Assembly (NCBI GenBank): GCA_002325375.1
Contig: DCRZ01000001.1
Coordinates: forward strand, 124,001-188,000
DNA from: Rhodospirillaceae bacterium UBA1479
Lineage (GTDB): Bacteria > Pseudomonadota > Alphaproteobacteria > Rhodospirillales > Casp-alpha2
Direction: 5' to 3'
DNA: 64,000 nucleotides
Shown: piece by piece, positions 50,838 to 59,292 of the stretch
Position numbering within the stretch: the first letter of the stretch is position 1
Layout: every line of letters begins with the position of its first letter
The notes under the pieces: model-generated
What the model was told of the DNA's origin: nothing
What the model saw: only the letters and a program-made list of their open reading frames with translations
The model's database searches: none
Translations under genes and position numbers: made by a program

Positions 50838-51641
50838 ATGCCCCGTTTCGCCGCCAACATCGGTTGGATGGCTCAGGAAGTGCCCATGCTGGATCGCTTC
50901 CGGCTGGTTCGCGACCTGGGCTTTACCGCCGTCGAATGCCCGCTGCTCTACGGCCACGACGCCAATGCGATGGCCGACGCCTGCAAGGCGGCGGGGATCG
51001 AATTCCTGATGTTCAACTCTCCCCCCGGCAAGCACGAAGGCGAGTACGGCATCGCCGGGCTCAAGGGCCGCAAGGGCGAGTTCCAGGACACCATCGGCAA
51101 GGCCATTGGTTATGCCAAGGCGTTGGGTACGCGCTATCTGCACGTTCTGGCGGGTTGGCAGATGGATGATTGGGACCGCAAAGCGGCCTTCAACGTCTTC
51201 ATCGACAATCTGAAATGGGCCTGCCCGATGCTGGCCGATGCCGGGTTGACCGCCCTGATCGAGCCGATCAACACGGTCGCGCGGCCGGGCTATCTGGTGC
51301 AGACGACGAAGGAAGCCCAGCATGTGGTCGATGCGGTGAAGGCGGCGGGCTTCGCCAACATCGGCATCCAGTACGATTTCCATAACGCCCAGATCATGGA
51401 GGGCGACTTGGCGCGCACCTTCGAGGCGCATCTGCCGTCCATCCTGCATGTGCAGATCGCGGGCAACCCGGGCCGCACCCCGCCGGACGAGGGGGAAATC
51501 AACTACCCCTTCGTGTTCGATCTGTGCGACCGCCTGGGCTTCAAAGGCTGGCTCGGCTGCGAATACGCCCCCCATAACAAGACCAAGCCGGGGGCGACCA
51601 AGGCGTCGCTGAAATGGGCCAAGGACTTCGGGCTGGGTTAA
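50838..51641 (+). CDS. hyi: hydroxypyruvate isomerase
   Basis: A 267-residue TIM-barrel isomerase that interconverts hydroxypyruvate and tartronate semialdehyde in glyoxylate metabolism. MPRFAANIGWMAQEVPMLDR, ALIEPINTVARPGYLV (metal Glu) and GIQYDFHNAQIMEGD (metal Asp/His) fit Hyi. It lies 49 bases after glnK, probably as a separate unit, though no glyoxylate carboligase is here. ATG 50838 with GGGGAGGGCAATAC. Confidence 0.87.
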   Translation: MPRFAANIGWMAQEVPMLDRFRLVRDLGFTAVECPLLYGHDANAMADACKAAGIEFLMFNSPPGKHEGEYGIAGLKGRKGEFQDTIGKAIGYAKALGTRYLHVLAGWQMDDWDRKAAFNVFIDNLKWACPMLADAGLTALIEPINTVARPGYLVQTTKEAQHVVDAVKAAGFANIGIQYDFHNAQIMEGDLARTFEAHLPSILHVQIAGNPGRTPPDEGEINYPFVFDLCDRLGFKGWLGCEYAPHNKTKPGATKASLKWAKDFGLG

Positions 51642-51642
51642 T

Positions 51643-51673
51643 GTGACCTGCCGACTTGGGTGCGGCAGGTCAC
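51643..51673 (+). terminator. hairpin after hyi
   Basis: Perfect 11-base arms GTGACCTGCCG / CGGCAGGTCAC (51643-51653, 51663-51673). No T-run follows, so termination is only plausible. The rest of the 236-base gap to 51877 contains an AT-rich stretch (about 51765-51800, with TATAAT at 51788) that may be the promoter of the next cassette. Confidence 0.5.
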
Positions 51674-51877
51674 CTCGTCTACCTGCACCGCTTGTGTCTC
51701 TCATCCCATTGGGCCCTGAACCGCCCGTAGCCCACGGCTCCTAGCGTCCGCCTGATAAGCGTTCCAATCAAAATTATATTTGTTTATTATAATATAAAGA
51801 GGGAATGTTTTGAGTGCCGCCGCTGTGACGCATGCCCGGAGAATAGGGTGGGCGTTCGGGGAGGGATTGGGGGACTG

Positions 51878-53389
51878 GTGAACGATACCGAGATACCGTC
51901 TGTTGGCGTGGTTGCCAACGAGTTCTCGATTTTCATTTGCTTTCGCGAAGCGGATGAAAAGCTGGCTAAGGAGTTCAAGAAGCAGATCGAGCGGGCAAGT
52001 GGTCGCCGGATCAGCGTTCATATTTTCACCGACAAGGCCAATCCGGAATACATGCGGTGGATTCATGACGAGGTCCGGTCGTCTGATCTGCTGATCCTTC
52101 TACATACCGATCCGGCCCAGAACCTGACCGCCATCGGCTACGAAATCGGGTTGTTCAGGGGGTCGCGTGATTATGGCGCCAGCAAGGTAATTTGGTTCCG
52201 CAGTGAAGGCGTGACCGAAAGCCCTTTCATGCTTTCCGGTATCGAACCGAAAGTGATGAACAAGAACACCGTTTCTGAATTCCTGCGCAAGCTGCTCTAT
52301 CAGTCCCAATATCATCATGTGAACTATATACCGGGTGAGGATGACCCAGCCGGTCTGTGCAACCTCATCACCGACGATATCGTGCAGTTCATACCAACGA
52401 TTATTGAGCCGGAATTCTACCAATTGCGGCTTATCATCTCACCGATCGAAATCAGCAATGTCCGGAGTTATGAAGACCAGATGCAGGTTGTCCGTCCCGT
52501 AGGCGGCGGGAAGGAGGAATTGGTCCTGAATTTTGAGCCGGCCCAGGTCCATGTGTCGGAGACCTTGCTGCCCATGTTGGGTATTCAGGGGAGATACAGG
52601 CTCACTTGGCGTCATTTCATCGAGCAACTTGAAACGCGCGAAAATCTGAAGACCCTGCCTCTTGATATCATGAATATCGCCCAGGATGACAAGTTGGTTG
52701 GAACGTACACTCGGGTTTTAACGCCCCTGAAACTCAATAATAAGAACTTCTGGCCTGTGATTTCGCGGATCGATAGGCGCAACGGCATCCCGGTGGGGTT
52801 CTATCTCATCTTCATCGAAGATCCGACGGCGATTTCCCGGACGGATATATTCCAATTCAACAACGCGCAGTTCGATAAGCTTTTGAACATCGTGATGATG
52901 TTGAATTATTCGCGTCGGTTCCGCTGGTCAATCGTTGAACCGGCAATGAACCGGATTTGGAGTGCGCTGTCCCGGGTCGATCTTGCCGATGCGTATGGGG
53001 TGGCAAAAAGCCTACAAAACGAACTTGACCGCATGGAGCTTTGCGCAAAGTTGGACAAGCTGGATGTCGCGCTCAACGCGCTGGCCAGTTTTGAGTTCGA
53101 TAGCGAGCAGGAGCGAGAAGAGATGCTCGGCATGTGGCCTGAGTACTTTAATTCGCGGCAATCTCTCAACGAGGCAATCGACGCACAGAACTACGAACGG
53201 GTTCTCGAAATTCTGGATCGCTTCATCGCAAATTCTCGCAAATTCCTGACCGTTGCTAGTCGCGAGTACGCCAAGACGGTCAATGCGACGCAGACGATGG
53301 ACGAAAACGCTCCCGACTGGCGCAAGGAACTTGCGGTCATGGTAGCGCGCGCCAGTGAAAAGCAGAATGCCCAGGCAGATGACAGGTAG
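51878..53389 (+). CDS. TIR-like domain protein, first gene of a two-gene cassette
   Basis: A 503-residue protein of unknown function. Residues about 14-110 fit a TIR-type fold: first strand FSIFICFREADEKLAKEF, a second strand VHIFTD, a helix IHDEVRSSDLLILLHTDP and the helix GYEIGLFRG, whose Glu89 matches the catalytic Glu of NAD-cleaving TIR domains. The remaining 390 residues show no recognised domain; the last 120 are helical and charged. GTG 51878 follows GGATTGGGGGACTG; another GTG at 51848 adds ten residues. Codon use and GC differ from the neighbours. The RipA-like membrane gene follows after 17 bases. Immune-type NADase or signalling are the main ideas; neither is proven. Confidence 0.7.
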   Translation: MNDTEIPSVGVVANEFSIFICFREADEKLAKEFKKQIERASGRRISVHIFTDKANPEYMRWIHDEVRSSDLLILLHTDPAQNLTAIGYEIGLFRGSRDYGASKVIWFRSEGVTESPFMLSGIEPKVMNKNTVSEFLRKLLYQSQYHHVNYIPGEDDPAGLCNLITDDIVQFIPTIIEPEFYQLRLIISPIEISNVRSYEDQMQVVRPVGGGKEELVLNFEPAQVHVSETLLPMLGIQGRYRLTWRHFIEQLETRENLKTLPLDIMNIAQDDKLVGTYTRVLTPLKLNNKNFWPVISRIDRRNGIPVGFYLIFIEDPTAISRTDIFQFNNAQFDKLLNIVMMLNYSRRFRWSIVEPAMNRIWSALSRVDLADAYGVAKSLQNELDRMELCAKLDKLDVALNALASFEFDSEQEREEMLGMWPEYFNSRQSLNEAIDAQNYERVLEILDRFIANSRKFLTVASREYAKTVNATQTMDENAPDWRKELAVMVARASEKQNAQADDR

Positions 53390-53406
53390 GCAGTAAGGCT
53401 GGCAAG

Positions 53407-53904
53407 TTGGAAAACAACGAACTCGACGAAATTGAACGGAGGCTGTGGAAGGATGCGGGCGCACCGCAGCCGGCCGACAAACCGCAGATCGTAGAAATCT
53501 ACAAGGTCTGTCACGAAGGGGCCTGGCGGATCAGCGACCGCCGCAGCGGCGCAAATACGTTTTTCTTGGCATTCCATACTGCCGTCTTGGGCGCATTGGG
53601 GGCGCTTTACAAAGAAATCGGCGACCAGTTTGTTCTGATCGCGTTCTTTTCTCTCGCAGCATTCATGTGCGCCGTTTGGTATGTCTTGCTCGGCTATTAT
53701 CGGTCGCTGAACTCAGCGAAATATAAGGTGATTGGCGCCATCGAACGGCGCTTGGTTGCTTCGCCTTTCTGGCGTGCCGAGTGGGATGCTCTGGACTACG
53801 GAAAGAATCCGAAAATCTACAGGTCCCTTGCCTGGGTGGAATCCGGAGTGCCAATCGCCTTTGCCATTGTTTATGTCGCGCTTGCCATTAAAGCGGTCTG
53901 CTAA
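53407..53904 (+). CDS. RipA-like (8xMP) membrane protein, second gene of the TIR cassette
   Basis: A 165-residue membrane protein. After a helical N-terminus (ELDEIERRLWKDAG) comes VCHEGAWRISDRRSGANTFF, then two adjacent helices (about 55-105), the conserved loop YYRSLNSAKYKVIGAIERRL and a last helix (about 140-163). The pattern matches the RipA family of octameric membrane proteins and resembles the two-helix SLATT-type effectors of conflict systems. TTG start at 53407, 17 bases after the TIR gene; no ATG or GTG is near. It may be the membrane partner or pore of the TIR protein (inference). Confidence 0.65.
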   Translation: MENNELDEIERRLWKDAGAPQPADKPQIVEIYKVCHEGAWRISDRRSGANTFFLAFHTAVLGALGALYKEIGDQFVLIAFFSLAAFMCAVWYVLLGYYRSLNSAKYKVIGAIERRLVASPFWRAEWDALDYGKNPKIYRSLAWVESGVPIAFAIVYVALAIKAVC

Positions 53905-53914
53905 CGGTCCGGCC

Positions 53915-54811
53915 TTAAGGCTTCGCTTTTCTTCCGGCGATCAAGTTGACGAGTTCCCGTGCCCCCGGCGCCAGGGTCTGGCCGCGCAGGGTGATGATGC
54001 CGATGCGCCGGGTTAGTTGCGGGTGCTTGATGCGGGCCGCCCAATAGGATCCGTCCTTGGCTGGTGGTACGGCCGTTTCCGGCAGGATCGCCACGCCCAG
54101 ACCCTGTTCCGCCATGGAAATCAGGGTCTGGTGATGCAGCATTTCGAAATGCGGTACCAGGGTCATGCCGACGGACTGGAATGCGCTTTCGACCTGGATG
54201 CGGGTGCGTGACGGCAACGGCAGGGCCAGAATCGTTTCGTCCGTGAGGGCCCCCAGGGGAATGTCCGTCTGCCCGGCAAGCGGGTGGCTCGCGGTGACGA
54301 CGGCACAATAGCCATCGGCCAAAAATTGGCGGAATTCGAATTCCCTGGGCACTTTTTCCACGGGGCCGATGGCGAAATCGGCGTCGCCCCGGCGTAGGAT
54401 GTCCAGCATATCCGTGGCATAGGCTTCACGCACATGGACCGTGATGTTGGGATTGCGGCCCTGGAACCGGGCCAGGATGGCGGGCAGGCGTGTCGCGGCG
54501 AAGCTGGGAGCGGAGGTCAGCAACACGCGGCCCCTGCCCATGGCGGCTTCGTCATGAAAGATGCGGACGATGTCCTCCAGCCCTTCAAGCACGCGGCCCG
54601 CGCGGCGGTACAGGTTTTCCCCGGCTTCGGTCATGCGGACGGTCCGCGTGGTGCGGTGGAACAGGGGCACGCCCAAATGGGATTCCAGCAGCTTGATATG
54701 GGCCGTTACGGCGGACTGGCTCAGGTTGAGGCGTTCCGACGCCCGGCGAAAGCCGTTCTGCTCCGCCACGGCGACGAAAATCTCCAACTGTTTCAGGGTC
54801 ATGGGCAGCAT
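53915..54811 (-). CDS. LysR-type transcriptional regulator
   Basis: A 298-residue regulator of normal LysR build: winged HTH 4-63 (LKQLEIFVAVAEQNGFRRAS, SQSAVTAHIKLLESHLG), then a two-lobe effector domain from about 92 (GRVLLTSAPSFAATRLPAIL). It is divergent from the MmgE/PrpD operon, with a dyad in the 138-base gap between them, so it very likely controls that operon. Its stop lies 11 bases from the RipA-like gene (convergent). ATG 54811, or 54802 in the same frame. Confidence 0.9.
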   Translation of the reverse strand: MLPMTLKQLEIFVAVAEQNGFRRASERLNLSQSAVTAHIKLLESHLGVPLFHRTTRTVRMTEAGENLYRRAGRVLEGLEDIVRIFHDEAAMGRGRVLLTSAPSFAATRLPAILARFQGRNPNITVHVREAYATDMLDILRRGDADFAIGPVEKVPREFEFRQFLADGYCAVVTASHPLAGQTDIPLGALTDETILALPLPSRTRIQVESAFQSVGMTLVPHFEMLHHQTLISMAEQGLGVAILPETAVPPAKDGSYWAARIKHPQLTRRIGIITLRGQTLAPGARELVNLIAGRKAKP

Positions 54812-54833
54812 GACGATTGATCTCTTATCCAGA

Positions 54834-54858
54834 TTAATAATGCATATATTGCTATTAG
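54834..54858. promoter_or_regulatory. LysR-type dyad in the regulator / mmgE divergent promoter
   Basis: TAATA (54835-54839) and TATTA (54853-54857) form an inverted repeat with 13 bases between; the centre holds ATGCATAT. An AT-rich patch in a GC-rich background, 24 bases from the regulator start, as expected for an autoregulated LysR site. Confidence 0.5.
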
Positions 54859-54949
54859 CCCTATCACAAATCTTGTGGTGTAGTCGCCCTTCGAAATGGT
54901 AACCGCGCCGGAAACAGGCGCGGTATTAACGCATGGAGGAAACCGAACG

Positions 54950-56335
54950 ATGACGGGCACTACCCGCCAATTGGCTGAATTCGCCGCCGGCCTGACCTAT
55001 GACAAGTTGCCGGCCGAAATCGCGGCCCGCACCAAGCTTCTGATCCTGGATGTCGCCGGCATCATGGTGCGCGCCCGCCACGACGCGGAAAGCACGGCCA
55101 GCCTCGTCAGCGCGGTCGAACGCCTGGGCCAGGTTGCGGGCAATTGTTCGGTGCTCGGCGACGGGCGCGGTTACACGCCCATGGCGGCGGCGCTGGTCAA
55201 CGGCTCGCTGGCCCATTCGCTGGATTTTGACGATACCCATGCGGAAGCCTCGCTGCATTCCTCCGCACCCATCGTGCCGGCGGTCCTGGCGGCGGCGGAA
55301 ATGACCGATGCGTCCGGCAAGGATGTCATCACCGCCTGCATCGTCGGATACGAAATTCAGATCCGCCTGGCCAAGGCCCTGGTGCCGACCGCCCATTACG
55401 ACCGCGGCTATCACCCCACGGCGACCACCGGCGTCATGGCGGCGGCGGCGGCGGCGGGCAAGGTTTTGGGCCTGGACGCCGACGGCATCGAAAGCGCGCT
55501 CGGCATCGCGCTGTCTCAAGCGGCGGGCTCCATGCAGTTCCTGGCCGACGGTGCCTGGACCAAACGCTCCCACGTCGGGCAGGCGGCGCAGAACGGCCTG
55601 ACCTGCGCGACCATGGCGGCGGAAGGCTTCAAGGGCCCGAAGGAAGCCATCGAGGGCAAATGGGGCTTCCTGCACTCCCTGTCGCCCAAGGCTGACCTGG
55701 ACAAGGCGGCGGCGAACCTGGGCGAGTATTGGGAGACCATGGCGCTCGGCGTGAAACCCTATCCCAGCTGCCGCTACACCCATGCGGCCATGGACGCCAT
55801 CCGCCAATTGGCCGGTGAACACGGTATTACCGCCGACAACGTGGACAGTGCGACCATCGGCGTGCCGGAAACGGGCTGGAAGATTGTCGGCAATTCGGAC
55901 GCGGAAAAGCAGAACCCGAAATCCATCGTCGACGGTCAGTTCTCCATGCCGTTCTGCGCCGCCGTGGTGCTGCGCACGGGCAACATGGTGTGGGACGACT
56001 ACAAGACCCACCTGAGCGACGCCGACACCCTGGCCCTGGCCAAGCGCGTCTCCACGGTTGTCGATCCCGATGCCGAAGCAGCTTTTCCCGACAACATGGC
56101 GGGCAAGGCGACGATCCGCATGAAATCCGGCGAGGTCTATGAGCGCTTCGTCGAAACCCCCAAGGGCGAGCCCGCCAACTTCATGAACCAGGCGGAATTC
56201 CGCGCCAAGTTCGACGGCCTGTGCGCGCCCTATTTGTCCGAGGAGGGCATGGAGCGGTTTTCATGCGCCCTGTTGAACCTGGAGGAAGCGAACAGCCTGC
56301 GTTCGGTTCTCGCCCTCAGCCGCGGAGACGCCTGA
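54950..56335 (+). CDS. MmgE/PrpD family protein
   Basis: A 461-residue member of the 2-methylcitrate dehydratase / cis-aconitate decarboxylase family. ANGSLAHSLDFDDTHA-like region appears as VNGSLAHSLDFDDTHAEAS near 82-100, then LHSSAPIVPAVLAAAEMT; GAAAGKVLGLDADGIESALG region and KPYPSCRYTHAAMDAI fit the family core. Such enzymes dehydrate or decarboxylate branched tri- or dicarboxylates. First gene of a nine-gene operon. ATG 54950 after GGAGGAAACCGAACG. Confidence 0.87.
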   Translation: MTGTTRQLAEFAAGLTYDKLPAEIAARTKLLILDVAGIMVRARHDAESTASLVSAVERLGQVAGNCSVLGDGRGYTPMAAALVNGSLAHSLDFDDTHAEASLHSSAPIVPAVLAAAEMTDASGKDVITACIVGYEIQIRLAKALVPTAHYDRGYHPTATTGVMAAAAAAGKVLGLDADGIESALGIALSQAAGSMQFLADGAWTKRSHVGQAAQNGLTCATMAAEGFKGPKEAIEGKWGFLHSLSPKADLDKAAANLGEYWETMALGVKPYPSCRYTHAAMDAIRQLAGEHGITADNVDSATIGVPETGWKIVGNSDAEKQNPKSIVDGQFSMPFCAAVVLRTGNMVWDDYKTHLSDADTLALAKRVSTVVDPDAEAAFPDNMAGKATIRMKSGEVYERFVETPKGEPANFMNQAEFRAKFDGLCAPYLSEEGMERFSCALLNLEEANSLRSVLALSRGDA

Positions 56336-56338
56336 TCC

Positions 56339-56857
56339 ATGGTTGCCGAAGCAAAACAAGTCGGACCCAACCGATATCGCGAGTCCTATGGCCGCTATCT
56401 TGAGGACTTCAAGGTCGGCGACATTTACGAACATCGCCCCGGGCGCAGCATTACGGAAAGCGACAACACCTGGTTCACCCTGCTGACCATGAACCAGCAC
56501 CCGCTGCACTTCGACAACGAATACGCTGCCAAGAGCGAGTTCGGAAAGCCGTTGGTCAATTCCTGCCTGACCCTGTCGATCGTCGCGGGCATGAGCGTTT
56601 CCGACGTCAGCCAGAAAGCCATCGGCAACCTGGGCTGGAACGATATCAAGATGCCGAACCCGGTGTTCGTGGGCGATACGCTCTATGCGGAAAGCGAAGT
56701 GTTGGCGATCCGCGAAAGCAAGTCGCGCCCGACCCAGGGCATCGTCACCATCCGCACCACGGCGACCAAGCAGGACGGTTCGGTTATCATGTCCTATGAG
56801 CGGATCATGCTGATCCCCAAGCGCGGCCACGCGGTCGACGACAAAGCGAATTATTAG
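56339..56857 (+). CDS. MaoC family dehydratase
   Basis: A 172-residue hot-dog-fold hydratase. Catalytic Asp/His pair lies in TMNQHPLHFDNEYAAKSEFG near 58-77, the R-hydratase 2 motif. It adds water to an enoyl-CoA, giving a 3-hydroxyacyl-CoA. Three bases after the MmgE/PrpD gene; in related clusters (itaconate, mesaconate) a MaoC protein hydrates itaconyl- or mesaconyl-CoA. The acyl-CoA dehydrogenase gene follows after 28 bases. Confidence 0.85.
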   Translation: MVAEAKQVGPNRYRESYGRYLEDFKVGDIYEHRPGRSITESDNTWFTLLTMNQHPLHFDNEYAAKSEFGKPLVNSCLTLSIVAGMSVSDVSQKAIGNLGWNDIKMPNPVFVGDTLYAESEVLAIRESKSRPTQGIVTIRTTATKQDGSVIMSYERIMLIPKRGHAVDDKANY

Positions 56858-56885
56858 AACCGGCTACTAGTAGGAATTTGAGAAT

Positions 56886-58055
56886 ATGGCCCCCGACGCG
56901 GCAACCGCCCAGGACCTGAGCGAAGAAGAACGCATCATCTTCGACTCCGTCGACAAGTTCATCGAACAGGACGTGCGGCCCCATGCCCACAAGCTGGAAG
57001 CGGCGGACGAATACCCCCGCGAGATCGCCGACAAGCTGGCGGAAATGGGCCTGATGGGCGCGACCATCGGCGAGGAATACGGCGGTCTGGGCCTGTCGGC
57101 CTCGACCTATTCCAAGATCGTGGAAAGGGTGTCGTCGTGCTGGATGTCCGTGTCGGGCATCTTCAATTCGCACCTGATCGCCGCTGCGGCGGTGGAGCGT
57201 TTCGGCACCGAAGACCAGAAGCGGTACTGGCTGCCCAAGATGGCGTCCGGTGAAATGCGGGGCGGCATCGCGCTGACCGAGCCGGACTGCGGCACCGACC
57301 TGCAGGCCGTGCGCACGACGGCCAAGAAGGACGGCAATGAATACGTCCTCAACGGCAACAAGATGTGGATCACCAACTGCATCGAAGGCAATTTCCTGGC
57401 CGTGCTGGCCAAGACCGACCCGGAGACGGAGCCCAAGCACAAGGGCATGAGCCTGATCCTGGTCGAAAAGGACGCCGGCTACAAAACGTCCAAGCTGCAC
57501 AAGCTCGGCTACAAGGGCATCGACACGGGCGAGGTCGTGTTCGACAACACCCGCGTGCCCCTGACCAACCTGATCGGCCCGGACGAGGGCCGGGGGTTGC
57601 AGCAGATTCTGGGCGGGCTGGAACTGGGCCGCATCAACGTCGCCGCACGCGGCGTCGGGGTCGCCCGGGCGGCTCTCAACGACGCCGTCGCCTATGCCCT
57701 GGACCGCAAGACCTTCGGCAAGCCCATCGCCGAACACCAGTCGATCCAGATCAAGCTGGCGGATATGGCGACGCGGGTCGAGGCGGCCCACCTGCTGGTC
57801 GACAGCGCCGCCCGCGCCTATGACAAGGGGCAGCGCTGCGACATGGAAGCCGGAATGGCCAAGCTGTTTGCTACCGAGGCGGCGCTGGAAAACGCCATCG
57901 AAGCCATGCGTATCCATGGCGCCTACGGCTATTCCAAGGAATACAACGTGGAACGCTATTTTCGTGACGCGCCGCTGCTGTGTATCGGCGAAGGCACCAA
58001 CGAACTGCAGCGCATCATCATCGCCCGGCAACTGACAGAACGGGCGCAAGGATGA
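56886..58055 (+). CDS. acyl-CoA dehydrogenase family protein
   Basis: A 389-residue FAD enzyme with all three ACAD domains. Middle-domain signature IALTEPDCGTDLQAVRTTA, and the catalytic Glu near the end in IGEGTNELQR (the YEGTSEIQR position), so this one keeps the standard base, unlike the dehydrogenase at 12407. It probably oxidises a branched or dicarboxylyl-CoA such as methylsuccinyl- or glutaryl-CoA. Its stop overlaps the CoA-transferase start (ATGA), so they are translated together. Confidence 0.9.
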   Translation: MAPDAATAQDLSEEERIIFDSVDKFIEQDVRPHAHKLEAADEYPREIADKLAEMGLMGATIGEEYGGLGLSASTYSKIVERVSSCWMSVSGIFNSHLIAAAAVERFGTEDQKRYWLPKMASGEMRGGIALTEPDCGTDLQAVRTTAKKDGNEYVLNGNKMWITNCIEGNFLAVLAKTDPETEPKHKGMSLILVEKDAGYKTSKLHKLGYKGIDTGEVVFDNTRVPLTNLIGPDEGRGLQQILGGLELGRINVAARGVGVARAALNDAVAYALDRKTFGKPIAEHQSIQIKLADMATRVEAAHLLVDSAARAYDKGQRCDMEAGMAKLFATEAALENAIEAMRIHGAYGYSKEYNVERYFRDAPLLCIGEGTNELQRIIIARQLTERAQG

Positions 58056-59239
58056 GCGGCCTGCCGCTTGACGGGGTGCGCATCCTCGCCGTCGAACAGT
58101 ACGGGGCCGGTCCCTTCGGCACGCAGTTCCTGGCCGACCAGGGGGCCGAGGTCATCAAGATCGAGGCGCCGGGCGAGGGGGATTACGCCCGCGCCCTTGG
58201 CCCGCATTTCTTCGAGAACGGCGAAAGCCAGTTTTGGCATTCCTTCAACCGCAACAAGAAGAGCATCACCCTCGATCTGAAGCAGCCCGAGGGCATGGCC
58301 GTGTTCCTGGATCTGGTGAAGACCGCTGACGCCGTGGCCAGCAATTCCCGCGGCGACGTGGCGGAACGGCTGGGCATCACCTATGAGCATCTGAAGGCGG
58401 CCAATCCCAAGATCGTCTGTGCGCACCTGTCGGCTTACGGGCGCACGGGATCGCGCGCCGCCTGGCCGGGCTTTGATTTCCTGATGCAGGCCGAGGCCGG
58501 CCATTTCTCCGTCACCGGCGAGCCGGGCAGCCCGCCGACCCGCATGGGCCTGTCCGTGGTCGATCTGGCGACGGGACTGGCGCTCGCCTTCGCCGTCTCG
58601 TCCGGCATCGTCAGCGCGCGGGCGACGGGCAGGGGCCAGGACCTAGATACTTCCCTGTTCCACATGGCGCACATGCTGAACGTTTATACCGCCACCTGGT
58701 ATCTGAACGCGGGTCATGTCCAGGGGCGCACGGCGCGCTCGGGCCATGCATCGCTGGTGCCCTGTCAGCTGTACCGCACCCAGGACGGCTGGATCTACAT
58801 CATGTGCAACAAGGAAAAGTTCTGGCCGGCCCTGTGCAAGGCCATCGGCGAGCCCGATTGGGCGACGGACCCCCGCTTCAAGACCTTCAAGGAACGTCTC
58901 GCCAATCGGGAACTGGTTCAGGAACTTCTGGACGAACGGCTGAGCGAGCGCACCACAGAGGATTGGCTGGAGGCGTTTTCCGGCGTCGTGCCGTCATCAC
59001 CGGTGTTCGATCTGGCCCAGGCCTTGGAAAACCCCTTCGTTGCGGAACAGGGGATCATTCAGGAACTGGAACTGGAAGGCCACGGGCCGATCCGGATGAT
59101 CGACACGCCCGTGCGCTCGGCCACCCCGACGCCGGCCCGCCCGGCGTCGCCGCTTGGCGAAGATACGGAAAAAATCCTCTCCGACCTGGGTTATGATCAG
59201 AATCGGCTCGCCCAACTGCGCAAAGGAAGGGTAATCTAG
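58052..59239 (+). CDS. CaiB/BaiF CoA-transferase family protein
   Basis: A 395-residue family III CoA-transferase, which moves CoA to a carboxylic acid through an aspartyl-CoA thioester. The catalytic Asp is in LSVVDLATGLALA near residue 170. VEQYGAGPFGTQFLADQGAEV is the N-terminal CoA-binding region. ATG 58052 overlaps the stop of the acyl-CoA dehydrogenase by ATGA. Expected to activate the acid that the dehydrogenase and MaoC enzyme then process. Confidence 0.92.
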   Translation: MSGLPLDGVRILAVEQYGAGPFGTQFLADQGAEVIKIEAPGEGDYARALGPHFFENGESQFWHSFNRNKKSITLDLKQPEGMAVFLDLVKTADAVASNSRGDVAERLGITYEHLKAANPKIVCAHLSAYGRTGSRAAWPGFDFLMQAEAGHFSVTGEPGSPPTRMGLSVVDLATGLALAFAVSSGIVSARATGRGQDLDTSLFHMAHMLNVYTATWYLNAGHVQGRTARSGHASLVPCQLYRTQDGWIYIMCNKEKFWPALCKAIGEPDWATDPRFKTFKERLANRELVQELLDERLSERTTEDWLEAFSGVVPSSPVFDLAQALENPFVAEQGIIQELELEGHGPIRMIDTPVRSATPTPARPASPLGEDTEKILSDLGYDQNRLAQLRKGRVI

Positions 59240-59292
59240 CGGCAGAAGGGGGGCATTGCTTTTAATAAAAATGCCATTGGGAGGATGCCACC

